A stretch of DNA of 64,000 nucleotides. It comes from Nakazawaea peltata. Its lineage: Eukaryota; Ascomycota; Pichiomycetes; Alaninales; Pachysolenaceae. Shown in pieces: positions 30,868 to 40,800 of the stretch. The translations under genes and the position numbers were made by a program. Below the pieces are notes generated by a model. That model saw only the letters and a program-made list of their open reading frames with translations. It made no database searches and had not been told where the DNA came from. The stretch spans positions 633,554-697,553 of the forward strand of contig BCGQ01000002.1 of the NCBI GenBank assembly GCA_001599355.1, given 5' to 3'. Within the stretch, counting starts at the first letter, position 1. Each line of letters opens with the position of its first letter.

Positions 30868-32034
30868 TCACTCAACCTCAACATCAACTCCAAAATCACT
30901 CAATTTCTCCCCAAAATCATTAAACCATTCTGTCCTTTTCATTCGAAGACGAGGGTCACTAAACCCTCTCCGTTGTCCACTATTACTTCCTGTACTACGA
31001 GCCATGGCTACCTCTTGGGATCCGGCATCAGGTGGCCATGGTAATCCCAATTGATCAAGCTCTTCAAAATCCTCCAGAATCTCATAAACTAATCCATTCT
31101 GAACTTTCGTATGAGGTGGTTTAGACCATGGCCACCATATAAGATACCATGGTCCAACACAATTATAGATGTTTCTCCACAAAGAAATATCATAAGGGAA
31201 AATGATGTCATCTATAGAGAAATCAGGGATCGAGATTTCCGTATTGGAAGGATCTAAAGAGTCCAATTCATGTTCCTCCTCCTCATCTATTGGTGTGTTG
31301 AAACTTCTCCCAGATACAAGTTTACCGAGATTCAAAGGTTTACCGGTTATCTCAAGATGATTCAACGAGATTTGCAGCCATAATCTTTTGGACTGCATTT
31401 GAGATTCCAACCGTTCAAGTTCCCATACTTCAATTTGTGTCATTCCTGAGAAAAAATGATTGGAAATCACCCTCAGAAGTAAGAGGGATAACGTCAATAT
31501 CACAAAGGAGCTCATCAATGTCAAGATCACCACACATGTTAACTCTGTCACACTGAATAAATAAGCTGGTTTGTTTCTATTATGGTAATATTCTGAGATT
31601 TTAAAACTCAATTTGTACACCACATAAATGCATCCGAGGTTGGCCCAGATAAGAAATCTTAAGAAATGGGGTAGATTTTCGTATCCAACACAGTTCATAG
31701 TCCAAGGGCAATGATGATCCATTTTTAGCACACAGCTTCTGCAAGATTTACAGTGATGACATCTTTCTGGTTTATAATTGGAACACTTACGGCACCATTT
31801 TGACCATACCAATCGATTTTTATCGTATTGGAAGTTTGGTGAAGGTGATCCCGGAGGCGTCACTATAGCCAAATAATATGAAAGCCATACCATTACCACT
31901 AGTACCAGGTAGATGACATTTTCTTGGAGCCCAAAAGAGTATTGGAAGATCAGGTAATAGGAGGTGAACCCTATGGTGAAGATAATGAGGGAGGGGATAA
32001 GAACCCCAAGCCAGGGCCACTTAAATGACTTCAT
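30868..32034 (-). CDS. PFA4: Palmitoyltransferase Pfa4 (DHHC family)
   Basis: ER S-acyltransferase; in S. cerevisiae it palmitoylates the chitin synthase Chs3 so it can leave the ER. 388 residues with membrane helices at about 9-29 and 40-58, the cysteine-rich domain (about 79-128: WCRKCSNYKPERCHHC, DHHC at 106-109, then PWTMNCVGYEN), then two further helices. The C-terminal PaCCT-like region and GLPWPPDAG motif match Pfa4. Five Cys and the His/Cys catalytic motif are intact. It is divergent from the HMG-box gene across 270 bp. Confidence 0.9.
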   Translation of the reverse strand: MKSFKWPWLGVLIPSLIIFTIGFTSYYLIFQYSFGLQENVIYLVLVVMVWLSYYLAIVTPPGSPSPNFQYDKNRLVWSKWCRKCSNYKPERCHHCKSCRSCVLKMDHHCPWTMNCVGYENLPHFLRFLIWANLGCIYVVYKLSFKISEYYHNRNKPAYLFSVTELTCVVILTLMSSFVILTLSLLLLRVISNHFFSGMTQIEVWELERLESQMQSKRLWLQISLNHLEITGKPLNLGKLVSGRSFNTPIDEEEEHELDSLDPSNTEISIPDFSIDDIIFPYDISLWRNIYNCVGPWYLIWWPWSKPPHTKVQNGLVYEILEDFEELDQLGLPWPPDAGSQEVAMARSTGSNSGQRRGFSDPRLRMKRTEWFNDFGEKLSDFGVDVEVE

Positions 32035-32304
32035 GGACCTGATTTCTGCCTGATATGGTGTAGTTGGATGAAAGGTTGACTTCAGCTGAAGAGCTTTGCT
32101 ATATGGAGTTCTCTACTAAACGACTAATCTGGATATTTGTCTACTTTACACACTACCTTATGATACCAATATTTCCGTATTAGGAAATCTTTTGTAATGT
32201 ACACGACCTCTTACTCACCTGAGAATGTAAACAAAATATAAAGCGACTAAGTCAATTGATATTTAATTTAAAAAGAGATTTAAATAGTTAGATAGTTATC
32301 AAAA

Positions 32305-33135
32305 ATGGTGAGCGCTCAACAAATCAGATCGTTCTCAACGAGTTTTGCCGCCTTGAAAATCGGTTACAGAAAGCCTTCCATTCCTTGGAGACAATTCGTC
32401 AAGGATAACTTCGAGGCTACCAAGGCCAATAATTCTACCGCCACTGCAGGTGAGATTGTTAAGGAATTGAGTGTCTCATGGAAGGAGAATGCTGCTACTA
32501 GAGAGAGATACCAAAGAGAATATGAAGTCAAGCTTCAAGAGTCGAATGAAAAGAATCCTGAGTATGCCTACGCTATCAAGCCAATTCGCCCCTTCCAAAA
32601 GTTTGTAAAGGACAATTATAAAGCTACTGCCAAGGAATTAGGAAAGACCGAGAAAGGACCTGTTGGAAAGGCTGCTGTTCTCGAAGCTTTGACCAGTAAA
32701 TGGGAGGCCATTCCTCTGGAGGAAATGGAGGTCATCAAGGCCAAGTATAAGAGACAATTGTCTAAATTTAAGAAGGAGGAAGATAAATTAAAGGGAATTG
32801 TTCGTCCTGTCAATCCTTATGTCAAGTTCTTTGTCGAATTCAGAAAAACTCTCCCACTGGATGTTAAAGGCCCAGCTGCTGTTCTTGAGGCTTCTCAACT
32901 GTGGAAGACCTTGTCTGAAAGCGAGAAGGCCAAATATACCGAGGAGTACCTTGCCGAAAAGCTGGAATACGACTCTAAAAAGTCTCTGCAAAAGGGAACT
33001 CGTGCTCTTAGTAAATATAGTCAATATGTCAAGGAGAAATTCCCGGAGATCAAGGCTGCCCACCCAGATGCTCCAAACACCGAGATTATGAAGATGATTG
33101 CTGAGGAGTGGAAACACGATAAAGATTTCGTTTAG
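32305..33135 (+). CDS. Mitochondrial HMG-box protein with four HMG modules (Abf2/TFAM-like)
   Basis: Probable mtDNA-packaging protein. The 276-residue protein starts MVSAQQIRSFSTSFAALKIG, a basic, Ser-rich mitochondrial presequence. Four HMG-like modules follow at about 22-80 (PWRQFVKDNFEATK), 92-157 (PFQKFVKDNYKATAKELG), 166-225 (RPVNPYVKFFVEFRKTLP ... LWKTLSESEKAKY) and 231-276 (SKYSQYVKEKFPEIKAAHP, shortened at the end). Abf2 and TFAM have two boxes and Gcf1-type proteins one, so four would be unusual. The third is closest to the canonical box. Localisation and DNA packaging are inferred. Confidence 0.75.
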   Translation: MVSAQQIRSFSTSFAALKIGYRKPSIPWRQFVKDNFEATKANNSTATAGEIVKELSVSWKENAATRERYQREYEVKLQESNEKNPEYAYAIKPIRPFQKFVKDNYKATAKELGKTEKGPVGKAAVLEALTSKWEAIPLEEMEVIKAKYKRQLSKFKKEEDKLKGIVRPVNPYVKFFVEFRKTLPLDVKGPAAVLEASQLWKTLSESEKAKYTEEYLAEKLEYDSKKSLQKGTRALSKYSQYVKEKFPEIKAAHPDAPNTEIMKMIAEEWKHDKDFV

Positions 33136-33963
33136 AATCAATTGTATTGTAGTTATAAGATCTGTCCATAAATAACAAGTGATTTGATTGAGAGCATTGT
33201 AGAGTGAATTTAAATTGTAAAGGGGCTGGTATGCAGCTAGAAAGGGATAAAGGGGTGTTCATTTATTGCTGAAGCGTATCGATAGCGCCATTTAGGGAGA
33301 CGTTGATTTATTGCTGACGCGTTTTGCCATCGTAGAGTGATATTTGTATTTTGCTAAGGTGATGGGGATGTATTATTTGATAATTTGCTAATGGGACGGA
33401 GTGGCAGATGCAGAGATGGAAGAGGGATAGAGATGCAGAAATGGGAGAGAGATGAGCAGTAAGGGATGAACAGTCAGTCTCAGAACTTCTCAATAGTGGG
33501 CCTGCTGCTTGCACCACGACTCATGCCAAAGATCAAATCACTAATCACCCTTCCTCCCCCCTCTCACCAAATACTTATTAATTATATAATTTATATAAGT
33601 CATCTCAAACTTTAATTTTTCACTCATCTCAAAATCTATTTAAGATATGAAATTGAGGGATATCAAATTAGATCTAATTTGAATTTCCAATAAAGAAAAG
33701 ATGAAATGACAGTTACTCTCTGTTCAGTTCACCTGTTAATATCATAACACCAACTCCTCACTGGTCTTCCCACTGGCCTCCCCTCCTACTTGACCCACCT
33801 TCTTAGCATCCCCCCATCTCATCCAAAAGTCGTGTCCTCAGAGCAAAAAATGACAAAAAATTTTTCGCCTGCCATTTTTCCCTTTTTGTCGATGATGTAA
33901 AAATTTTAGGTCAAGTTCACCTTAAAGGAGTCATTTATCAGTAATAGATATAGTATAGACAAG
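33136..33963. other. Intergenic between HMG-box gene and TIF11
   Basis: 828 bases. Contains TTTGTATTTTGCT (33343-33355), CACGACT (33515-33521), AGTCGTG (33828-33834), and A/T tracts at 33845-33910 including AAAAAATTTTTCG. No gene seen; the open frame on the minus strand near 33308 is unsupported. Confidence 0.6.
33848..33912. promoter_or_regulatory. A-tract/T-tract cluster upstream of TIF11
   Basis: Two A-tract/T-tract elements (ACAAAAAATTTTTCG and GTAAAAATTTTAGG) within 115 bp of the TIF11 start. They resemble RRPE/rapid-growth elements also seen near GAR1 and MRPS28. Functional meaning is inferred. Confidence 0.4.
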
Positions 33964-34627
33964 ATGCCTAAGAACGGAAAGGGAAAAGTAAGTAAAGGCT
34001 AGAGAAGGAGAGTAGTTGAAGACATGTGGTGAAGTACGCGTAACCGAAGAAACTGTTGACGATGACCCGCACGGCGTCAGCGTGGCATAGGCGCTTACCA
34101 AGCTGTTAGCGCTGACGAAGCTGTCAGCACTTACCGAGCTCTCAGCACTCTCGATAACCCAACTCCCAACACCATACTAACTTAAACAGGGTGGTAAAAA
34201 CAGAAGAAGAGGAAAGAACGACAACTTCGGTCAAAAGAGAGAGTTGATCACCAAAGATGAAGGTCAAGAATACGCTCAAATCACCAAGATGTTAGGTAAC
34301 GGTAGAGTCGAGGCCTCTTGTTTCGACGGTATCAAGAGAATGGCCCACATCAGAGGTAAGTTAAGAAAGAAGGTCTGGATGGGACAAGGTGATATCATCT
34401 TGGTCTCTTTAAGAGATTTCCAAGACGACCAATGTGACGTTGTTCACAAGTTCAACTTGGACGAGGCCAGAACATTGAAAAACATGGGTGAATTGCCAGA
34501 GTCTGCTAAGATCAACGAGACCGATGCCTTTGGAGGTGATGACGATGAAGATGTCAACTTTGAGTTCGGAGCTGCCAGTGATGATGACGACGATGACGAT
34601 GATGAATTGGACATTGATGACATTTAA
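33964..34627 (+). CDS. TIF11: Translation initiation factor eIF1A (one intron)
   Basis: Binds the 40S A site, promotes scanning and start-codon selection. Exon 1 (33964-33987) encodes MPKNGKGK; the 202-nt intron (GTAAGT, TACTAACTTAAACAG) is followed by exon 2 (34190-34627) starting [13 protein letters not shown]. The spliced protein is 153 residues, equal to S. cerevisiae. The OB fold is at about 30-100 ([33 protein letters not shown]) and the acidic tail ends [10 protein letters not shown]. An intron soon after the start codon is common in yeast translation genes. Confidence 0.97.
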
Positions 34628-34712
34628 ACCGACACGAACTCTATTTAATTATGTATAAAAAGATGCGATTCGCCGATAGATTCAATGATTGTAGGAAGAA
34701 CGTAAACAGGGT

Positions 34713-34763
34713 AGTACGTAAAGAGGGTAAGTACGTAAAGAGGGTAAGTACGTAAAGAGGGTA
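34713..34763. repeat. 17-bp tandem repeat, three copies
   Basis: AGTACGTAAAGAGGGTA is repeated exactly three times (34713-34729, 34730-34746, 34747-34763), preceded by one decayed copy. It lies between the convergent TIF11 and NIPA-like genes and ends 24 bp before the latter's stop. Confidence 0.95.
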
Positions 34764-34787
34764 TATTTTAATGTAGATGTATATAGG

Positions 34788-35852
34788 TCACTCGCTCAAC
34801 TCGAAACTATCGTATCTTCTCAACTCCAAATTCTCCTCGTCATTATGAGATGATCTTCTAAATTGTACAGAACGTCTGGATTGATAAGCACCAACACCAT
34901 TGTCATTCAAAGGCAAATCTCCCAAACCGTTCTTAGAAGAACTGAATAAATGTTCTCCCTTTGGAGATTTTCTAGAAATGTTCAACAAATAAACACCTGA
35001 GAAGATGATCAAGAAACCACACACAAGTGATATTATATTGACGGCTGAAGTAGTGTTGAAACCTCTAAAGAGAATGAAAGAAGCACACAAGGTGGCCGTA
35101 GTGAAAGTGACGTAATATAATGGGTTAACGATTGAGGTATCGAATTGATCTAACAGCTTGTTGAAATAATTCATTTGGGTCATGATACAAACGGCAACTA
35201 CCAAGATGAAGATGTAGGTGGAAATGTGGGTGAATTGGTTATTTCCACTTAAGGTCAATTTCAAAGCAATACCGAACAGCTTAATAGACATAACACTAAT
35301 AGAACCAACAGTGGAACAAATCGAAATGTAGATCATTGGATTCTTGGATCCATATTTAGGTACAATCTTATAGATCATGAACAAAGAATAACACAGTACC
35401 ATGAAACAGTACAACATGAACAGAGGATGAGCAGCATAGCCCAAAATCTCATCTACTGTCTCGATTTCCTTGTCTGGAGGAGCATGTAAAACAATAATAA
35501 CCGAACCTAAAAGACAGATGGCACAGCCCATCTTGCCCAAGACACCTAACTCTTCTTTCAAGAAAATCAGGGCTAAAACAGCACCGATGATGACAGACAA
35601 GGCACCTAAAGGTGTGACTAAAATCAGCGGAGCAAATGTATAGGCGGCAAAGTTGGCAATTTCACCAATCAGCATGGTGAGAATACCGGCCCACCAAATT
35701 GGGTTGGTTAAATATTCGTGATTTTCGACATTTTCAGTTCCAGATCTTTTGGATGCATTTATCAAACCTTTCTTGGTGATAATGAAAGAGGTTCCGATCG
35801 CAAGCGACGACGACATGGCAAGTGCCAATCCAATGTACTTATCGTCTACCAT
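34788..35852 (-). CDS. NIPA-family magnesium transporter-like membrane protein
   Basis: 354 residues with about nine membrane segments. The order matches the NIPA (DUF803) family within the drug/metabolite transporter fold: KYIGLALAMSSSLAIGTSFI, WWAGILTMLIGEIANFAAYT, FAPLILVTPLGALSVI, VLALIFLKEELGVLGKMGC and a C-terminal hydrophilic tail. Human NIPA1 and NIPA2 transport Mg2+; the substrate in yeasts is not known to me. The start codon immediately follows a GGTCGTG motif (35861-35867) in its leader. Confidence 0.88.
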   Translation of the reverse strand: MVDDKYIGLALAMSSSLAIGTSFIITKKGLINASKRSGTENVENHEYLTNPIWWAGILTMLIGEIANFAAYTFAPLILVTPLGALSVIIGAVLALIFLKEELGVLGKMGCAICLLGSVIIVLHAPPDKEIETVDEILGYAAHPLFMLYCFMVLCYSLFMIYKIVPKYGSKNPMIYISICSTVGSISVMSIKLFGIALKLTLSGNNQFTHISTYIFILVVAVCIMTQMNYFNKLLDQFDTSIVNPLYYVTFTTATLCASFILFRGFNTTSAVNIISLVCGFLIIFSGVYLLNISRKSPKGEHLFSSSKNGLGDLPLNDNGVGAYQSRRSVQFRRSSHNDEENLELRRYDSFELSE

Positions 35853-36671
35853 TATGAAGGGGTCGTGATTCGGTAGGGCTGTAGAGAGTGTAAAAGTGAC
35901 GGATCTAAAGGTGTGATGTAACGATAGAAATCACAAATGAAGCCAGAGGACACGATTCAATGAAATTTTATACCAACCAAGTTCAACCACCGTTGGAATG
36001 CTCTCTTAGTACACGGGTATTTATTTGGCGTCGAGACGATTCCTGTGTGTTGTCTATTTAATGAAGGATTTTTTCCTTCTTTTCTTTTTTTTGGTGTTTT
36101 TCAGTAGGGACGAAGGCTCAGTGGGGGCTAAGTAGGGGAAAAGAACAGGGATGAGATTTGGTGGAGAAGGTGGAGGAGGTTGAGCTGGTGGATGTTGAAG
36201 AGGTGAGTGAGGCTGGGGTGAGTACTGGTAGTAGAGTAAGGTTGGGTAAGGTAGCATGGTGAATTTGTAGGTTGAAGAGTGAGATAAGGAAATATTCTTG
36301 ACTAGTGTACTCTGAGAGTGAGTGGGCTGCTTGTACTGAGCAGATTACGAAATCGATAAGAACCGATAAGAGATCTTGGGGAGGAGAAGAAACTAAAAGA
36401 GTAACAGCAGAGATAGTAGGTTTTATGACTTGTAGATCATCTAATATTGGTTATTATACAGAGTAGATTTGGTTGTACATGGCCATACTTAGCCTTCTAG
36501 ATTCTATAGCCCCCACCTTTTAAGGCTATGTTTTAAGGTAATTTTTTTAGTGTGCGCGTTTCTAAGTAAATTGACACGAAAAAAAGGAACGTGAGGGAGC
36601 GCGAGGGAGCGCTGTGAGGGGATACTTAGCAAAATACGAAATGATATCAATGCTGATAACGATCAGTATAA
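35853..36671. other. Intergenic between NIPA-like gene and TatD-like 3' end
   Basis: 819 bases. GGTCGTG at 35861-35867 and TTCGTATTTTGCT (minus strand, 36628-36640) occur here. A pyrimidine-biased open frame at 36054-36257 is unsupported. No gene seen. Confidence 0.6.
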
Positions 36672-37652
36672 TCAACTTTTAAATCGGATCCAGTTGGATT
36701 CAAGCAGCAGCTCAACCTCATCTACAGGAATATTCTTGATCTCTGCTATCGAATTAAGGACATTTTCCAAATCTTTGACTTGAGAAAGTGTCCTATCCCC
36801 CATATAAGTATCTAACCCGTAATCTGTTTCTAAAAGGAGGTTCAGTATAGGGATCAGATGGATCAAATTCGCGTAACCAGGAGAATCCATATTGAATACT
36901 CTGGATATGCTAAAAAATACACGACCTTTATATGAGTTTAACCATTGTTTCAGGTGGTCCACAGATCCACTGTAGGAATGTAACAGAAACTTTATATGGG
37001 GATGAGATTTTAGAGCATCGTTAATTAGGGTCAATAGCAGGCCATGAGCACGTACACAATGAATTGACATGGGCCTGGAATTCTTAATGGCCATTTGTAC
37101 AAAATGATCGACTATCAGGGTCTGATGAGACATAGATACCAGATAAGGAGATAAACGTTTGCCATCTACAGGCTCAGATATTTCTCTTCCATATGTTCCG
37201 TAGTATCCACTCCATGGTAATTTGAACACTTTATCAAGACCAATCTCACCTATCATAGCAGTAGATTTGGCCTCATTAAAATAAGTCTGAATTTGCAGTG
37301 AAAATTCACTTAGAGGAATCGGATCAGGTAATGAATCAACAAACAGGAAGAATTCATCATCTGCATCAGGCCCCGATTTCAGCCGCGGCCTCACCACCAC
37401 CTCCGCATAATGCTCTCTCTTTGTAAATGTGCCCTTATCCTTCAAACTGAACATATGACAATACCAAGGATGAATCCCATAACAGGCGTTAATATTTGTA
37501 TGGCGAAGACCTAGAAGATGAACATATTCAAGATCGAACTGATTAGTGGACATCAAATTGCATTCTGTAGCAGACCCAATCACTTCCAAAAGCTCATGCT
37601 CATCTGGTAACTCAGCTACAGAAGTAGACAAATGGCAATGGGCATCGTACAT
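36672..37652 (-). CDS. TatD-like metal-dependent hydrolase
   Basis: 326 residues from the ATG ending at 37652 (MYDAHCHLS); upstream the frame reaches only TTG. Motifs of the TatD/amidohydrolase barrel are in order: DAHCHL, CYGIHPWY, MIGEIGLDK, SIHCVRAHG, FLLHSYSGS and LLETDYG, giving the metal His/Glu/Asp ligands. Closest remembered relatives are S. pombe Scn1 (Cut9-interacting) and S. cerevisiae YMR262W. Related TatD proteins are 3'-5' DNA exonucleases, but activity of this branch is not established. It diverges from the TPS3/TSL1-like gene. Confidence 0.85.
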   Translation of the reverse strand: MYDAHCHLSTSVAELPDEHELLEVIGSATECNLMSTNQFDLEYVHLLGLRHTNINACYGIHPWYCHMFSLKDKGTFTKREHYAEVVVRPRLKSGPDADDEFFLFVDSLPDPIPLSEFSLQIQTYFNEAKSTAMIGEIGLDKVFKLPWSGYYGTYGREISEPVDGKRLSPYLVSMSHQTLIVDHFVQMAIKNSRPMSIHCVRAHGLLLTLINDALKSHPHIKFLLHSYSGSVDHLKQWLNSYKGRVFFSISRVFNMDSPGYANLIHLIPILNLLLETDYGLDTYMGDRTLSQVKDLENVLNSIAEIKNIPVDEVELLLESNWIRFKS

Positions 37653-37850
37653 TTGGGGCAAGTTCCTTAGAAAGAAGGGGCAGATTCCTTAACTGCGTCT
37701 AAATCTGGAGAAGATTCCTATGGAAAGCAAAAGAAAAATCTTCTCCGTACCCCGTGTTTTTCGGAGAAGATTTAGATTGCTCGTATATAAACTGGGATGA
37801 GATTTGAACTTCTAGAAGATAACTAGGAGTATTGGACTATTTTATTGAAA
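37653..37850. promoter_or_regulatory. Shared promoter with 12-bp inverted repeat, heat-shock and stress sites
   Basis: 198 bases between divergent TatD-like and trehalose-synthase genes. Arms AAATCTTCTCCG (37736-37747) and CGGAGAAGATTT (37762-37773) form a perfect inverted repeat with a 14-base spacer. GAAGATTC at 37710-37717 fits a heat-shock pair of nGAAn units, and AGGGG at 37676-37680 fits a stress-response element. Trehalose genes in yeasts are induced by heat and stress. The CCG-spacer-CGG arrangement could alternatively bind a zinc-cluster factor. Confidence 0.5.
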
Positions 37851-40800
37851 ATGACTTTAATAGTGACCTCATTGTGAGTATCAGATGCTGTGGCAATCCA
37901 ATTGACTCTCTCAACATACTAACCACCCCCCTAGATTCTTACCTTATACTGTGGAATTCGAAGTAGGAAGCGAAGATCATGCGATTATTGAAGCGGAGGA
38001 GATAGAGGAGATGCAAGCTGTATCGGCGGTGGGTTCTAGACCGGTTTCCAGGCCATCCTTCAGCAAACGCGGGTCTCTGAAAGCTGTGGCTACCCTGAAG
38101 AGAGATCTCCCAGCTTCGGGGGTAGCGCCAGGCACTGCGCCAGGGACAGCCCCTGTAGCAACTAAGATGCCCTTAGCAAGCGGATTGGCTTCTGGACTGA
38201 CAAGCGCTGGAGCTTCGACTCCGGCTTTAGGTCAGAGCACATCGATCCTTAGGACGATGCAAGAAGCTGCAGCATCAGCGGCGGCATCATCTCCTGATAT
38301 CCCGGCTGGTTTCGGCTCCAATGCCAGTACGAAAAGTTCGAACCTGGGACCTCCAGGAACCTCAAATGGCCTCGGGGGTTTAGAAAACTCCGATTTGAGC
38401 AAGCTGTCGCTTGAAGACTTCTTTTATAATCATCCTAAGCTTCGTCGGTCCTCAGTGGCTAATAGTCCGAGCCTGTTGAGCTCCGGGACACTGACCCCAA
38501 TGGCCATAGAATTGGACCAAGGCTCAAGCATCTCTCAGCAGCAACATAATCAGTTGCTTAGAGCTGCTTTGGGTGGTGGAAGTGCTAGTTACATCCAACC
38601 GAAGGCTCGTACACCTCCAGTTATGAATAGTGCTGTGTTCGAAAGTGTAAAGAAGAAGGAGCCAAGTGCTCCTGGAGTTAAGATCGTTAAGAGTGTTGGG
38701 ACTACATCGCCGGCGGTGGTCAATACGCAGTCTGGGGCTACTATAGCTGCTCCCGACGCTGCTACTGGTGCCTCCACTTCAACTACGACTTCTGCTGCTC
38801 CTGCCTCTCTCTACTCCCTCCCTCAAAGAGTCTTCTCCTCCTCTGAGCTGATCCCAGGAACCGATATAACTTCCGATTCGATGATTTCTGATTGTAGTAT
38901 GGTCTCTAAAGAGCCAAAAATCACCCCATTTGGCGGGTTTTCACGTCCAGATGCCCAGATTTACAACCTCAACAGTAAAAGAGCCCAAGTCTTTGCTAAT
39001 GCACCTTTCGAAGTAGTCACTCTGAGAAGAGGGAACATTAGTATGGTGAAGGCCGTCCAAGGAGCTCTTGGGAAATCTGAAGAGCAGGATGTGACCTGGG
39101 TGGGAACTTTAGGGATGCCCTCAGACGAAGTTCCAAGTCTGACCCGTGATAAAATCACATCTAAACTCCTGGAACCCGATCTTTCAGCCGTTCCGGTCTT
39201 TGTAGACGATGTAACCTTCCAAGGCCACTATAAAAGCTTCTGTAAACAGATTCTATGGCCATCCTTACATTACCAGATCCCTGATAACCCTAAATCCAAG
39301 GTATTTGAGGAACATTCATGGGGTTATTATCAAAAAGTGAACGAACTGTTTGCTGATAGAATTGTAGAAACGTATAAAAAAGTAGACTCACCGGTCATTT
39401 GGATCCACGATTATCATCTCTTACTTGTTCCTGAACTTGTAAGAAAGAAACTCCCGGATCTGAAGATTGGTTTGTTCTTACATGTATCATTCCCGTCATC
39501 TGAAGTATTCAGATGCTTTGCTCAACGTCGTAGTTTACTCTCGGGAATGCTTGGACTGAATATTATCACTTTCCAGACCGAGGAGTATGTTAGACATTTT
39601 GTTCAGACTTGTAACCGGTTATTGTTGAGTGATTTTACAGCCGAGGAAGGTTCTGGAGTAGCTGGATCCTCTCCTTCGTTCACCGGATCTATCAGATTCA
39701 ACTCTCATTTAACTAAAGTAACTCATATCCCTGTAGGAATCGATGCTGGACTTCTCCATCGACAAATATCATCCTCTGATGACGTTCAGTACTGGCAACA
39801 GCTGATCCGTCAACGTTGGCCTGGTAAGAAACTTATCGTATCCAGAGACAGAATGGACAGAATCAGAGGAATCAAACAGAAGCTTCTCCTGTATGAAAAA
39901 TTCGTAATAGATCATCCGGAGTCACTTGAGGAGGTGATTTTAGTCCAAATTTGTCTTCCTGGTAACGATGATGATCTTCAGAGCTCAATTAGTTCGATTG
40001 TCGATCGGATTAATGCTCGTTCTCCTCATATAGCGTCGTCTTCTCAGTATCAACCTGTAGTTTTCTTGAATCAGGACATCTGTTTTGAGCAATATCTCGC
40101 TTTACTTGCTGAAGCAGATAGTTTTATAGTTTCTACCATGAGAGAAGGTATGAATTTGACTTGTCATGAGTTTATTGTGGCTTCTGATAAGAAACATTCA
40201 CCTTTGATTTTGTCGGAATTCACTGGATCTGCTTCGGTTTTCAAAGATGGAGCTCTTTTGATCAACCCATGGGATATTAAGCAGGTTGCAGAGCTGTTCT
40301 ACCGTGCCATTTCCATGTCTGAAGAGGAGAAAACTCGTAGATGGAGTAGATTAAACGAATTAACTATGAAACAGGATGCTAATCATTGGGTAAAACTGTG
40401 TATTGAGGCAATTGAAGGTCTGTGGGAGGAACAGAGTATTGGAGTAGGTAGTAGTTGTACTAAGGAAGGATTTAAGAGCAAATATATGACTACCTCGGGC
40501 TCCAGAGTCCTCCTCTTCAACCTCCTGTCTCTCACCTCTTCAAACTCTCTTGTCACCGTAGAATTCCCTAAAATGTTAGCTATCCTCAATAATCTCACCA
40601 GTGATAGCCGTAATTCCGTTTACGTAATGTCAGGTCTCCAACGAGACGAGCTCACTACTCGATTCCGTCAAGTATCAAGCCTCGGACTCATTGCTGAGAA
40701 CGGTGGATATGTAAAATTACCCGATGACGACAAATGGTATTCTTTACTGGACTCGAAATGGTGTTCAGAATGGAAACCATCTGTGCTTTCTTACCTCTCA

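Noticed and set aside
30524-30871. Open frame of 115 codons downstream of SIN3
   Set aside because: It is driven by the 24-bp minisatellite, whose length is divisible by three.
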